A stretch of DNA of 64,000 nt from Methanoregulaceae archaeon (GCA_020850325.1 JADZEW010000008.1:248001-312000), one strand, 5' to 3'; positions 7,835 to 17,082 are shown, counted from the first letter of the stretch. Notes: generated by a model from the sequence alone, not told the origin. A program made the numbers and translations.

Positions 7835-9532
7835 CTATCTGTTCTTGCGGCTTGCGGGCGGAATCTGTTGCCGCTTGGGCTCGCCATCGTAGTCCATCCC
7901 GCGCTCGGGGCCGAACCCGTAGAACTCGGGGTGCTGGTACGTTCCTCGGTCAACGCCTTCCTTCTCGACGATGTCCTTCGTTGGGCGGTTTCGGACGTAC
8001 AGGTCGTTCCGATCCGCGTCGACACGCCATGACACCTTGACGTTCGGGGCGTTGGTTCGAATCTGGAAGCGGTTGTTCTTGACCTCCTCCCAGACGACGG
8101 CCTGGGCAAAACTCTTGCCTACGATGGTGAGCTGATACTTGAAGTTCCGGTTGATCTCGGCGAAGTAGTCGGGCAGCGTGACCCAGGCGTAGCCTTGAGC
8201 GTCCGTGACCACGTTGCCGACATAGAAGTTCTGGGGCATCGGGCTTTCGGCCGCGTAATGGAGCAGATACTTGTTCTCGGGGTCGAACGGGTGGTCGATT
8301 CGGAACGACTTGGTTCCTGACGCCCCCAAGTTGCCTCCGCTGTAGACGCCGTAGCCGTCGGGGCTCATCGACACACCGCGCACCCCATAGTTGAACCCCG
8401 TCGATGAAACCGCGATCGCGTACAACCCTCTGCCCGACGAGCTCGCTGATTCGAACCATCCTCCATAGGCAAATCCTGTGGTTGACTCTGCTTCGCCGTA
8501 AACGGTGCGCGCTGATGGACTCGTGGTTCTGAAGTAGCCCGCAAAGGTGCCGCCCGTCGTGGCCGTCGCTTCCGAGAACACGCCTCGGCCCGTAGTGCTT
8601 GCTGAGCGAAAGAAGCCCCCGTAGGTGGTGCCGGTGGCAGCGGTAACGTGGCCGATGATGCCGGTTCCGGTCGAGCCATTAGAGTAGAAATGCCCGCCAA
8701 TCCCGCTACCGACGGTGCTGGTGGCCGCCCCCAAGACTCCGAGACCCGTCGAGCCGTCACTCAGACCTTTGACCCCGACTGCACTTCCGGCCACTGCATA
8801 ACCGTGCACACCCGAACTAGCACCGCTTGTCGAGGTCGTGGTGCCCTTTATGATATCGCCGCTTGGTCCCGTTAGATGGAGCGGGTTGGGGACCGACTGT
8901 AGGAAGGCGCTAGGCAGCAGACCGCCGAGTTTAGCGGCATTGACACTAGTGAGGCCCGACCCGTTGCCGGAGATGACGCCGGTGGCGTGCATATTGCCTT
9001 GGGAATACACACCGTATCCTGACGGGCTCGATGTGTGACCAAAGACGCCGAAGTTGACGCCACCGCTGTTGGTGGTGTAGCCATAGACTCCACGGCCGGT
9101 GGCGCTGGCCGTCTGTCCCCAGACGCCGGTCGCGTTGCCGGTGGTTGCCGGGGCGACGCCGGTTACGCCGCGTCCACCCGGGCTGTCACTTTGGCCCCAA
9201 ACACCGTGAGTTGTTCCGCTGGTGGCACTTGCGCGACCATAGAGCGCCCGACCCAGGACGCTGTCCGACCGGAAGAACCCGCCGAAGTTGGCGCCGGTAG
9301 TCGAGGTCGCGTTGCCGACGATGACCTGGGCGGTCGGACTCCCGTTTTCCGTTTGAATAGAACCAGCTTGAACAAAGCCGGCGATGACCCGGCCACTTAC
9401 GTTGGCGTTCCCAACCTGTTGGGTGCCGGGGGTCGTGGGTTGAAGTTGGACCGCCGTTCCCTGGCCGTAAAGGTAGGTTGTACTGGCAACGGCGGCCGTC
9501 GCGGTCAAAGCGAAGAGCATAGTGCGAGTCAT
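7835..9532 (-). CDS. Secreted G-V-x-G repeat protein, copy 1 of 3
   Basis: A 565-residue protein with a signal peptide (MTRTMLFALTATAAVAS), then about 350 residues of imperfect repeats of 18-35 residues built on G-x-G-V-x-G (GVWGQSDSPGGRGVTG, GRGVYGYTTNSGGVNFGVFG), suggesting a beta-solenoid. A C-terminal module of about 165 residues begins near FRIDHPFDPENKYLLHY and includes NFYVGNVVTDAQGYAWVTLPDYF and VSWRVDADRNDLYVRNRP. I know this C-terminal module from secreted repeat proteins of several phyla, without a known function. The ATG at 9532 follows GGGAGG with seven-base spacing and was chosen over the in-frame start at 9565. It is likely a surface or extracellular protein. It is the most downstream of three tandem paralogues. 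Confidence 0.82.
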   Translation of the reverse strand: MTRTMLFALTATAAVASTTYLYGQGTAVQLQPTTPGTQQVGNANVSGRVIAGFVQAGSIQTENGSPTAQVIVGNATSTTGANFGGFFRSDSVLGRALYGRASATSGTTHGVWGQSDSPGGRGVTGVAPATTGNATGVWGQTASATGRGVYGYTTNSGGVNFGVFGHTSSPSGYGVYSQGNMHATGVISGNGSGLTSVNAAKLGGLLPSAFLQSVPNPLHLTGPSGDIIKGTTTSTSGASSGVHGYAVAGSAVGVKGLSDGSTGLGVLGAATSTVGSGIGGHFYSNGSTGTGIIGHVTAATGTTYGGFFRSASTTGRGVFSEATATTGGTFAGYFRTTSPSARTVYGEAESTTGFAYGGWFESASSSGRGLYAIAVSSTGFNYGVRGVSMSPDGYGVYSGGNLGASGTKSFRIDHPFDPENKYLLHYAAESPMPQNFYVGNVVTDAQGYAWVTLPDYFAEINRNFKYQLTIVGKSFAQAVVWEEVKNNRFQIRTNAPNVKVSWRVDADRNDLYVRNRPTKDIVEKEGVDRGTYQHPEFYGFGPERGMDYDGEPKRQQIPPASRKNR

Positions 9533-9583
9533 CGTCGATCCTCCCGACGAGCACCGAGAGGACACCCGCCGGATTCATCTTAG

Positions 9584-9609
9584 CGGATGTCGTCCCGAAT
9601 CGCGGTCAG
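9584..9609. repeat. Intergenic spacer repeat between paralogues, copy a
   Basis: The spacer sequence from GCGGATGTCGTCC onward at 9584-9609 recurs at 11419-11444. It is part of a longer near-identical block that runs through the ribosome binding site into the coding region, and it marks the tandem duplication of the secreted repeat genes. Confidence 0.85.
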
Positions 9610-9621
9610 ATCAGACAAGAA

Positions 9622-11367
9622 TCATCGATTGCGGCTTGCGGGCGGAGCCTGTTGCCGCTTGGGCTCGCCATCGTAGTCCATCCCGCGCTCGGGGCCGAAG
9701 CCGTAGAAAGCGGGGTGCTGGTAGGTGCCCTTCTCGCGCCCTTCTTTCTCCACCACATCCTTTGCCGGGCGGTTGCGCACGTAGAGGTCGTTTCGATCGG
9801 CGTCGACTCGCCAGGAGACTTCTGTATTCGGCGCGCTGGTTCGGACTTGGAAGCGATTGGATTTGATCTTCTTGGAGATAACCGCCTGCACAAAGTCTTC
9901 GCTGATCACGGTCAACTGGTACTTGAAGTTCTTGTTGATCTCGCCGAAGTAGTCGGGGAGCGTCACCCAAGCGTAGCCTTGGGCGTCGGTGATGACATTG
10001 CCCACATAGAAGTTCTGGGGCATTGGGCTCTCCGCGGCGTAGTGGAGCAGATACTTGTTCTCAGGATCGAACGGGTGGTCGATTCTAAAGGGTTTCGTAC
10101 CACTCGCTCCCATGTCTCCAATGGCGAACACGCCCCATCCCGCAGAACCCGAAGACCCCAACACGCCATAGGGAGTTCCCGCTGCTGAAGTCGCTAGTCC
10201 GTAAACACTCCGTCCTGCCGGGCTCTGGGTCCGGCCGTAGATGCCATACACCGTGCCGGTAACCGCTTTCGCCTCGCCAAACACCGCTCGCCCAGAGGTG
10301 CTCTCACTCGATCCCACCACCCCGAAGTTCACCCCGGTATCGGCGGTTGCCTCTCCATAAACGCCGGTGCCGACTGTACTCATCGCAAGGAAGCGCCCAC
10401 CGTACGTGGTGCCAGTTTGAGCACTTGCACGACCGTAGACTCCTCGTCCGCCCACGCTGACACTCGTAAAGAAGCCGCCCGTCGGCTCGCTTAGGCCACC
10501 GCCCGTCGTTATGGTCGCCTCACCTCGAACTCCAATGCCATAAACTCCGCTGGATTCTCCATGAATCCCATAGCCTTGATTGGCCGTGGATACGCCGCGG
10601 ACTCCGGCAGTGATGTCTGTCGTGCTCTTGCCAAGGACCCCGGAAGAGTCATATGTAGTCGACGAATTCTCCCCAACGATGACGCCACTCGCGGGAACAC
10701 TCCCAACAAGTGACAGCGGAACCGGAATGGAACGCAGATAGGCAGCGCTGGCGAAGCCCCCCAGGTGAGAGGCGTTTACATTACTGAGGCCCGAACCGTT
10801 GCCGGAGATCACTCCGGAGGCGTGCATGTTGCCTTGCGAATAAACTCCGTAACCGGTGGGGCTCGATGATTGACCAAAGACGCCGTAGTTGACGCCACTG
10901 CCATTCGTGGTGTAGCCGTAAACGCCTCTGCCGGTCGTGCTGGCCGTCTGGCCCCAGACGCCGGTCGCGTTGCCGGTCGTCGCTGGAGCGACGCCGGTGA
11001 CGCCTCTTCCGCCGGGACTGTCGCTTTGGCCCCAGACACCGTGAGTTGTTCCGCTGGTGGCACTTGCGCGACCATAGAGCGCCCGACCCAGGACGCTGTC
11101 CGACCGGAAGAACCCGCCGAAGTTGGCTCCGGTAGTCGAGGTCGCGTTGCCGACGATGACCTGGGCGTTCGGACTCCCGTTTTCCGTTTGAATAGAACCC
11201 GCTTGAACAAAGCCGGCAAGAACGCGTCCGCTGATGTTGGCGTTCCCAACCTGTTGGGTGCCGGGGGTCGTGGGTTGGAGTTGGACCGCCGTTCCCTGGC
11301 CGTAAAGGTAGGTTGTACTGGCAACGGCGGCCGTCGCGGTCAAAGCGAAGAGCATGGTGCGTGTCAT
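9622..11367 (-). CDS. Secreted G-V-x-G repeat protein, copy 2 of 3
   Basis: A 581-residue paralogue of the neighbouring genes with the same plan: signal peptide, G-V-x-G repeat region, and the C-terminal module starting near FRIDHPFDPENKYLLHY. The first 170 residues are almost identical to copy 1, and the C-terminal module is very similar, but the central repeats (about residues 190-400) differ in sequence and number. The upstream spacer including the ribosome binding site (GGGAGGATCGACG) is also nearly identical to that of copy 1. This indicates a recent tandem duplication with continued exchange or selection at the ends. The ATG at 11367 is fixed by that ribosome binding site. Confidence 0.82.
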   Translation of the reverse strand: MTRTMLFALTATAAVASTTYLYGQGTAVQLQPTTPGTQQVGNANISGRVLAGFVQAGSIQTENGSPNAQVIVGNATSTTGANFGGFFRSDSVLGRALYGRASATSGTTHGVWGQSDSPGGRGVTGVAPATTGNATGVWGQTASTTGRGVYGYTTNGSGVNYGVFGQSSSPTGYGVYSQGNMHASGVISGNGSGLSNVNASHLGGFASAAYLRSIPVPLSLVGSVPASGVIVGENSSTTYDSSGVLGKSTTDITAGVRGVSTANQGYGIHGESSGVYGIGVRGEATITTGGGLSEPTGGFFTSVSVGGRGVYGRASAQTGTTYGGRFLAMSTVGTGVYGEATADTGVNFGVVGSSESTSGRAVFGEAKAVTGTVYGIYGRTQSPAGRSVYGLATSAAGTPYGVLGSSGSAGWGVFAIGDMGASGTKPFRIDHPFDPENKYLLHYAAESPMPQNFYVGNVITDAQGYAWVTLPDYFGEINKNFKYQLTVISEDFVQAVISKKIKSNRFQVRTSAPNTEVSWRVDADRNDLYVRNRPAKDVVEKEGREKGTYQHPAFYGFGPERGMDYDGEPKRQQAPPASRNR

Positions 11368-11418
11368 CGTCGATCCTCCCGACGAGCACCGAGAGGACAC
11401 CCGCCGGATTCATCTTAG

Positions 11419-11444
11419 CGGATGTCGTCCCGAATCGCGGTCAA
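11419..11444. repeat. Intergenic spacer repeat between paralogues, copy b
   Basis: Second copy of the spacer found at 9584-9609, in the same position relative to the start of repeat-protein copy 2. The match continues on both sides with few changes. Confidence 0.85.
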
Positions 11445-11456
11445 ATCAACGAGGAA

Positions 11457-12995
11457 TCATCGATTGCGTGTTGTTGCCGGAGGTGTCTGCTGGGCCTTGT
11501 AGCGCTCATCACGTTCCATACCTCGCTCAAAGCCGAGGCCGTAGAACTCGGGATGCTGGTAGCGGCCCCGCTCGAACGACACCTTCTCTTCGACGTCCTT
11601 CGTCGGGCGGTTGCGCAAATACAGGTCATTGCGGTCGGCGTCCACGCGCCACGACACTTCGGTGTTTGGCGCGTTGGTGCGAATCAGGAAGCGTCCATCC
11701 TTGATCTTTGTCGCAACCTTGGCCATCACAAAGTCATTCGTGTTCTCGCCGTCAACAACCGTCAGCTGATACTTAAAGTTCCGGTTGATCTCGCTGAAGT
11801 AGTCGGGCAGCGTCACCCAGGCATGGCCTTGCGCGTCCGTGACCACGTTGCCCACATAGAAGTTCTGAGGCGTCGGGCTCTCGGTGGCGTAATGGAGCAG
11901 ATACTTGTTCTCGGGGTCGAGGGGGTGATCGATGCGGAACGACTTGGCGCCGCTGGCGCCGGTGTTGCCGACGCTGTAAACGCCGTAGCCTGAAGGGCTG
12001 TTGCTCTGGCCTCTTACGCCGTAAGAGACGCCGCCTGCGTTACTGGCAAATCCGAGCATTGCGCGGCCGTCGGGGCTGTCGACTTGGGCCCGTACCCCGT
12101 GCGTGAACCCAGAATCAGCCCGTGACCAGCCAAAGAGGGCGCGACCATCTGTGCTGAGACTCGTGCCATAGACGCCGGTCGTGAAACCCGTGGTGGCAGA
12201 GGCGAAGCCTTCTACACCGCGTCCGCTGGTGCTCTCGACGACCCCAAGAACCCCGACGGTTAGACCAGCGGATGCCAAAGCTGAGCCCCTGACTCCCGTC
12301 GACCCTCCCGTATTCTGACCATGGATGATTGGATACACGCTGCCCGCTATCAACTCCAAGGGCTTGGGCACCGATTTCAGGTAGGCACTTGAGTGAGATC
12401 CACCTAAGTGGCTGGCGTCAACATTCGTGAGTCCCGAGCCGATGCCAGAAATCGTCCCCGTCGCGTGCATGTTGCCCACGGAATAGATTCCAAAGCCGTT
12501 CGCACTACTCGACTGGCCAAGCACGCCGTAGTTCACCCCGCTGGCTGAGGTTGTATAGCCATAAACACCACGGCCCGTCGCGCTGGCGGTCTGGCCCCAC
12601 ACGCCCGTTGCGTTTCCGGTCGAGGACGGGGCAAGACCCGTGACTCCGCGTCCGCCGGGACTGTCGCTCTGGCCCCAAACACCGTGAGTCGTACCGCTGA
12701 GGGCGCTTGCCCGGCCGTAGAGAGCTCGGCCAAGGACACTATCAGAGCGAAAGAATCCACCGAAGTTTGCACCGCTGGTTGACGTAGCCGAGCCTACAAT
12801 CGCTTGCCCCGTCGGAGTTGAGTCCGACACATGGACAGAACTTGCCATCACTCGACCGCTGATGTTCGCATTTCCGACCTGCTGCGTCCCTGGAGTGGTG
12901 GGTTGTAGTTGGACGGGTGTCCCTTGGCCGTAGAGATAGGTTGCGCCTGCGGCCACCGTCGAGGCGGACAAGGCAAGGAGCATGGTGCGAGTCAA
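11457..12995 (-). CDS. Secreted G-V-x-G repeat protein, copy 3 of 3
   Basis: A 512-residue paralogue, the most divergent of the three and the first in transcription order. It has a signal peptide, G-V-x-G repeats and the same C-terminal module, here with FRIDHPLDPENKYLLHY and ending in KAQQTPPATTRNR. The start is a TTG at 12995, aligned with the ATG of the other copies and placed seven bases after GGAGG; the in-frame ATG four codons later lacks such spacing. The spacer before it resembles those of copies 1 and 2 but is less conserved, so this copy separated earlier. It is likely secreted or surface-exposed; ligand and role are unknown. Confidence 0.8.
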   Translation of the reverse strand: MTRTMLLALSASTVAAGATYLYGQGTPVQLQPTTPGTQQVGNANISGRVMASSVHVSDSTPTGQAIVGSATSTSGANFGGFFRSDSVLGRALYGRASALSGTTHGVWGQSDSPGGRGVTGLAPSSTGNATGVWGQTASATGRGVYGYTTSASGVNYGVLGQSSSANGFGIYSVGNMHATGTISGIGSGLTNVDASHLGGSHSSAYLKSVPKPLELIAGSVYPIIHGQNTGGSTGVRGSALASAGLTVGVLGVVESTSGRGVEGFASATTGFTTGVYGTSLSTDGRALFGWSRADSGFTHGVRAQVDSPDGRAMLGFASNAGGVSYGVRGQSNSPSGYGVYSVGNTGASGAKSFRIDHPLDPENKYLLHYATESPTPQNFYVGNVVTDAQGHAWVTLPDYFSEINRNFKYQLTVVDGENTNDFVMAKVATKIKDGRFLIRTNAPNTEVSWRVDADRNDLYLRNRPTKDVEEKVSFERGRYQHPEFYGLGFERGMERDERYKAQQTPPATTRNR

Positions 12996-13105
12996 GGTGA
13001 TCCTCCGGAACGAGCACCGAGGTGACACCCGCTTGAACCATCATAGCCGATTGCAGTTCAGGCTACGCCCAAAGCTGCCCAAAGGGCATTCAGGGCCTCT
13101 GTCCG

Positions 13106-13462
13106 CTAACGGTCTTGAGTCAAGGTGACGCCCGCCTGTTGAGCGATGACCGGCATCGGCGGGTAGGGTTTGGCCACCGTAATCGTCACCTGCTGGACCC
13201 GCCTGTATCGAGCAAGGATAGCGTCGGCGATTACCTGAGCGAGCCGCTCGACGGTGGATACCCCTGGCTGCATTCCGTGCTCGACGACGAGTAGCCCGAT
13301 CTGGGAGTAATCGACGGTGTCCTCGACCCGATCGCTCTGGGAGGCTCGCTCGTCGACCTCCAGCTCGACATCGACCAAGTAACGGTGCCCGACCGTGCGC
13401 TCTGCTTCGGGGACCCCGTGGTAGCCATAAAACTCGATTCCGTGAAGAAATACTTGCGCCAC
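13106..13462 (-). CDS. folB: Dihydroneopterin aldolase
   Basis: FolB converts 7,8-dihydroneopterin to 6-hydroxymethyl-7,8-dihydropterin in folate synthesis. The 118-residue product matches the family in length and in the motifs FLHGIEFYGYHGVPEAER near the N-terminus (substrate-binding Tyr and Glu region), DTVDYSQ in the middle and VTITVAKPYPPMP near the C-terminus, which carries the conserved lysine. I chose the GTG at 13462 because it gives the usual FolB N-terminus; in-frame starts at 13504 (ATG) and 13552 would add a tail with no family counterpart and run into the nusA promoter. It is divergent from nusA. No other folate genes are near. Confidence 0.88.
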   Translation of the reverse strand: MAQVFLHGIEFYGYHGVPEAERTVGHRYLVDVELEVDERASQSDRVEDTVDYSQIGLLVVEHGMQPGVSTVERLAQVIADAILARYRRVQQVTITVAKPYPPMPVIAQQAGVTLTQDR

Positions 13463-13509
13463 GATGGTCAGTCTAGCGGATTCGGAGCACGCAAGATCGG
13501 CCATTCTTG

Positions 13510-13518
13510 TGCTAAACT
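13510..13518 (+). promoter_or_regulatory. Extended -10 promoter for the nusA operon
   Basis: TGC-TAAACT at 13510-13518 fits an extended -10 element. No -35 hexamer stands out at 17 bases upstream. Transcription would start near 13525, leaving a leader of about 60 bases before nusA that contains the hairpin at 13543-13562. Confidence 0.5.
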
Positions 13519-13542
13519 CCACTACTAGCTTGGCGTGACCGG

Positions 13543-13566
13543 AAGGTGGCACTAGCCGCCTTTTTT
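13543..13566 (+). terminator. Intrinsic terminator / attenuator in the nusA leader
   Basis: AAGGTGGC (13543-13550) pairs with GCCGCCTT (13555-13562) around an ACTA loop, with one T-G wobble, and runs into six T residues at 13561-13566. It is a textbook Rho-independent terminator but lies between the promoter and the nusA start at 13584, so it should act as an attenuator. NusA stimulates pausing and intrinsic termination, and autoregulation through leader terminators is known for nusA operons in other bacteria. This makes feedback control likely, though it is inferred here. Confidence 0.7.
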
Positions 13567-13583
13567 GTTACCCGAGGAGGTCG

Positions 13584-14642
13584 ATGAATATGGATGTCCT
13601 GCTACAACTGAAACAGATCGCGCAGGAACGGGATCTCCCCGTGGACGAACTGCTGAGGGAGATCGAAGAGGCGCTTGCGGTCTCTTACAAGAAGTTCATC
13701 GGCATTCCCAACGACGTGCCCATCGACGTGACTGTCCAAGTCGCCGGGCCGAAGGGCATTACCGCGAGCATTGCGAAGGAAGTCGTCGCCGTTGTCGGCG
13801 ATCCGGGCTACCAAATGTCGCTGACCGACGCTCGCAAGAAGAAGCCGGATGTCGAGATTGGAGACTTCGTCGAAGTGCCCGTCGATCCCGACCGATTCGG
13901 TCGGATTGCCGCCGCGACGTTCAAGCAAGTCTTGAGTCAGAAGATGCGCGAAGCCGAGACCAGGCAGATTCACGATGAGTTCCACGAGAAGATGGAGCAG
14001 GTCGTGTCGGGTGTCGTTTCCCGCCGCGAGGGCCAGAGCGTTTACGTTCAGGTCGGCAAGGTCGAAGTGGAACTGCCCAAGCGCGAGCAGGTTCCGACCG
14101 AGCCGTACCGCATGAACGACCGCCTCATGGTTTACGTGCTCCGCGTCGATGACACGACCCGGCGGATGCGCGTCCTCGTAAGTCGCACGCACCCGAATCT
14201 CCTCCGCCGACTCTTCGAGTTCCACGTGCCGGAGATCGCCGAGGGCGTCGTGGTCATCCAATCGGTCGCCCGCGAACCGGGCCAGCGAAGCAAGATTGCC
14301 GTCTCCAGCACCGATGAGCGGGTTGATTCCGTCGGCGCCTGTGTTGGCCCCCGCGGTAGCCGCGTGCAGTCAATCGTCGAGGACCTGTACGACGAGAAAG
14401 TCGACATCGTGCCGTACAGCGAGGACCCGAAGGCGTACATCGAAGCTGCCCTCAGCCCGGCCAAGGTCAATGCGATCAAGCTGAACGAGGAAGAGAAGAG
14501 CGCGTATTGCATCGTGCCGGATAGCCAACTTTCTCTCGCCATCGGCAAGGGTGGGCAAAACGTCCGCCTCGCCGCCCGCCTGACCGGCTGGAAGATCGAT
14601 ATTCGAAGTGAGGCCCAAGCGGCCGAGGAGGGTCGTAAGTGA
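13584..14642 (+). CDS. nusA: Transcription termination/antitermination factor NusA
   Basis: NusA binds RNA polymerase and nascent RNA and promotes pausing, termination and antitermination. The 352-residue protein has the N-terminal polymerase-binding domain (about 1-125), an S1 domain (about 135-200) and two KH domains (about 205-345). KH landmarks include GACVGPRGSRVQSIVEDL and SLAIGKGGQNVRLAARLTGW. It lacks C-terminal acidic repeats, as in most bacteria outside Proteobacteria. The ATG at 13584 follows GAGGAGG. No rimP precedes it, which is unusual. The genes downstream are rnpM and infB, forming the usual translation/transcription operon core. Confidence 0.96.
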   Translation: MNMDVLLQLKQIAQERDLPVDELLREIEEALAVSYKKFIGIPNDVPIDVTVQVAGPKGITASIAKEVVAVVGDPGYQMSLTDARKKKPDVEIGDFVEVPVDPDRFGRIAAATFKQVLSQKMREAETRQIHDEFHEKMEQVVSGVVSRREGQSVYVQVGKVEVELPKREQVPTEPYRMNDRLMVYVLRVDDTTRRMRVLVSRTHPNLLRRLFEFHVPEIAEGVVVIQSVAREPGQRSKIAVSSTDERVDSVGACVGPRGSRVQSIVEDLYDEKVDIVPYSEDPKAYIEAALSPAKVNAIKLNEEEKSAYCIVPDSQLSLAIGKGGQNVRLAARLTGWKIDIRSEAQAAEEGRK

Positions 14643-14683
14643 CCCGTTGGCCCCAAGATCTTGGGGGGGAGGTATGACCCCGC

Positions 14684-14929
14684 GTGTCCTCCTCTCCTCA
14701 GCGGACGTGTATCGCCTGTAGGCAACGTCGCGATCAGCGAGACCTCGCCCGGTTTGCGCTGATCGAAGGCCAAGTTCGTCGTCTGGAGCACGGCCCCTCG
14801 CAGGGTCGAAGCGCCTACGCCTGTCCGACTCCCCAATGCCTCGAGCGTGCGTTGAATGTGAAGACGCTTTCTCGGGTTTTTCGGAAGCCCGTGTCCCCCG
14901 ATTCGATTCCGAATCCGACCGCCTTGTGA
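14684..14929 (+). CDS. rnpM: YlxR/RnpM family RNA-binding protein
   Basis: A small basic protein of 81 residues with the DUF448/YlxR pattern: RTCIACRQRR near the N-terminus, GRSAYACPTPQC in the middle and a final Arg-Phe (RVFRKP). YlxR proteins lie between nusA and infB in many genomes, bind RNA, and in Bacillus modulate RNase P activity, hence RnpM. The start is GTG at 14684; the ATG at 14674 is in another frame. A GGGGGGAGG purine run about ten bases upstream is the likely ribosome binding site. The position between nusA and infB supports the assignment. Confidence 0.88.
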   Translation: MSSSPQRTCIACRQRRDQRDLARFALIEGQVRRLEHGPSQGRSAYACPTPQCLERALNVKTLSRVFRKPVSPDSIPNPTAL

Positions 14930-14938
14930 TTTGAACGA

Positions 14939-16861
14939 GTGAGCACCTGCATGACCATTTCCATTTCCGATCTCAGCAAAGAATTCCAACTGAAGCCTAG
15001 CCAGGTGTGCTCGGTCCTCGACGACCTGGGGGTCGAGCATGACCACACCGAGTTTGAGGGTGATCAGGACGTGCTCGAACTCCTTCGCGGTGCGCTTGCC
15101 GACATGAAGGGAAGCAAGACGATCACGCTCAAGCCGAACAGTACGCCGCGCGATATCGCCGCCGCACTCGATGTCCCTCAGCCCGAGGTCCAGAAGACCC
15201 TCATGATGAAGATGAAGGTCATGGCGACGCTCACGACGACGCTCAAGCCCGATGTCGCCGAGAAGTTGGTGAGCGAGTTTGGCTACGACGTTCAGTGGGC
15301 CGACGCCCCCAAGCCCAAGCCCGCGGTTACCGCCAAGCCGGTCAAGAAGCCGAGTGGTGCGCAGGTCCGTCCGCCCGTGGTGACCATCATGGGGCACGTC
15401 GACCACGGCAAGACTTCACTTCTCGATTACATCCGTAAGGCCAACGTCGCGGCGAAGGAGCACGGAGGCATTACCCAGCACATCGGTGCGTATCAGGTCG
15501 AACTTCCGGAAGGGAAGATCACCTTCCTCGACACGCCCGGCCACGCCGCGTTCACTGCGATGCGGGCCCGCGGTGCGCAGGTCACCGACATCGCCGTCTT
15601 GGTGGTCGCTGCGGACGACGGCATCATGCCTCAGACCATTGAAGCGATCAACCACATCAAGTCAGCCGAGGTGCCGATGATCGTGGCGGTCAACAAGATC
15701 GATAAGCCGGGCGCGAACCCGGATCGCATCCTCACCCAGCTGACGGAGCACGAAGTCGTTCCCGAAGCCTTCGGTGGCCAGACCCCGGTTGCTAAGGTGT
15801 CGGCGCTGACCGGCGAAGGCGTGCCTGCGCTGCTCGAACTGCTCTTGCTGCAGGCCGAAGTCATGGAACTCAAGGCCGACCCCAAGGGCAAGGTCGAGGG
15901 CACCGTCATCGAGGCCAAGCTGGACAAAGGCCGGGGCCCGGTGGCGACCATTTTGGTCATGGAAGGCACCGTCAAGCGCGGCGACGCGATGCTCGTGGGT
16001 AACACCTTCGGCCGCATCCGTACGATGACGAACTATCTCGGCGAGACCGTCGAGACCGCTGGCCCGTCGACTCCCGTCGAGATCCTTGGCCTCAGCGATG
16101 TTCCGCAGGCTGGTGACCACATCGAGATCGTCGCCGACGAGCGCACCGCCCGAGGCATCGCCGAAGGTCGAGCGATGGTCGATCGCGAGAAGTCACTGAA
16201 GACACCGAGCCGCGGCATGTCGCTTGCCGACTTGCGGCGACGCATGAACGAAGGCGAGGGCAAGGACTTGAATCTGATCGTCCGCGGCGACGTCCAGGGT
16301 TCAGTCGAAGCCGTCAAGGGCATGCTCGAGAAGATCGAGAGTGACGAAGTGACGGTCAAGGTTCTGCACAGCGGCGTCGGTTCGATCTCCGAAGGCGATA
16401 TCTTGCTGGCGAGCGCGTCGAACGCGATCTGCGTAGGCTTCAACGTGAAACCCGAAGGCGGAGCGAAGAAGGAAGCTGAGCGGCGCAAGGTTGAAATCCG
16501 CACCTATACGATCATCTACGAACTGATCGAAGACATCGAGGCCGCCGTCAAGGGCATGCTCGAGCCGAAGTTCCGCGAGGAATATCTGGGGACCGTCGAA
16601 ATTCGACTGGTGTTCAAGCTCACCAAGTACGGTCTGGTCGCGGGTTCGCACTGTACCGATGGCAAGATCACCCGCAACTCACGCGTCCGCGTCACTCGCG
16701 GCACCGAAGTGGTGTACGACGGCAAGGTCGCCTCGCTGAAGCACGTGAAGGAAGATGTCCGCGAGATCACTCAGGGCTTCGATTGCGGCATCCAGTTCGA
16801 TAACTGGACCGGATTCAAGGAAGGCGATGTGGTCGAGGCGTTCGAGCTCGTTCAGATCTAG
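14939..16861 (+). CDS. infB: Translation initiation factor IF-2
   Basis: IF-2 is the GTPase that brings initiator tRNA to the 30S subunit and promotes subunit joining. The 640-residue protein is short for the family because the variable N-terminal region is reduced to about 150 residues with IF2_N-like folds. The G domain is complete: GHVDHGKT (152-159), DTPGH and NKID. It is followed by the beta-barrel domain II, domain III and the tRNA-binding C-terminal barrel. A GTG at 14939 and an ATG at 14951 are both possible starts, and neither has a strong ribosome binding site. rbfA, the usual next gene, is missing here. Confidence 0.95.
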   Translation: MSTCMTISISDLSKEFQLKPSQVCSVLDDLGVEHDHTEFEGDQDVLELLRGALADMKGSKTITLKPNSTPRDIAAALDVPQPEVQKTLMMKMKVMATLTTTLKPDVAEKLVSEFGYDVQWADAPKPKPAVTAKPVKKPSGAQVRPPVVTIMGHVDHGKTSLLDYIRKANVAAKEHGGITQHIGAYQVELPEGKITFLDTPGHAAFTAMRARGAQVTDIAVLVVAADDGIMPQTIEAINHIKSAEVPMIVAVNKIDKPGANPDRILTQLTEHEVVPEAFGGQTPVAKVSALTGEGVPALLELLLLQAEVMELKADPKGKVEGTVIEAKLDKGRGPVATILVMEGTVKRGDAMLVGNTFGRIRTMTNYLGETVETAGPSTPVEILGLSDVPQAGDHIEIVADERTARGIAEGRAMVDREKSLKTPSRGMSLADLRRRMNEGEGKDLNLIVRGDVQGSVEAVKGMLEKIESDEVTVKVLHSGVGSISEGDILLASASNAICVGFNVKPEGGAKKEAERRKVEIRTYTIIYELIEDIEAAVKGMLEPKFREEYLGTVEIRLVFKLTKYGLVAGSHCTDGKITRNSRVRVTRGTEVVYDGKVASLKHVKEDVREITQGFDCGIQFDNWTGFKEGDVVEAFELVQI

Positions 16862-16869
16862 GTTCGCCG

Positions 16870-17082
16870 ATGCGCATCAACTCCGAGGGCATTCCGCGCG
16901 ATGAGCTTTTGTGGGCATTGACCCAACCGGAGCTCATCCGCCAATCCCGCCGGATTGACTCGTGTTTGCTGTGCCGGCGTCCCCACGTGAACGAGGCCGC
17001 GCTCTGCGACTGCTGCTGGGCCACCCTGGACGATGAGGAGCTGCGCCTGGCGACCCGGTGGACGATGGGGATCCGTCCGTGA
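16870..17082 (+). CDS. Small zinc-ribbon-like protein downstream of infB
   Basis: A 70-residue protein with two cysteine pairs, C32-x2-C35 and C46-x2-C49 (with an extra C48), spaced as in a small zinc ribbon. The flanking helices are charged. It begins nine bases after infB, and its stop overlaps the next ATG (TGATG), so it is surely co-transcribed with them. The position usually held by rbfA suggests, weakly, a role tied to translation. I recognise no family, and the zinc-binding call rests on cysteine spacing only. Confidence 0.7.
   Translation: MRINSEGIPRDELLWALTQPELIRQSRRIDSCLLCRRPHVNEAALCDCCWATLDDEELRLATRWTMGIRP

Noticed and set aside
14132-15406. A 424-residue minus-strand frame over nusA, rnpM and infB
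   Set aside because: It is complementary to three well-supported genes and resembles no protein family.
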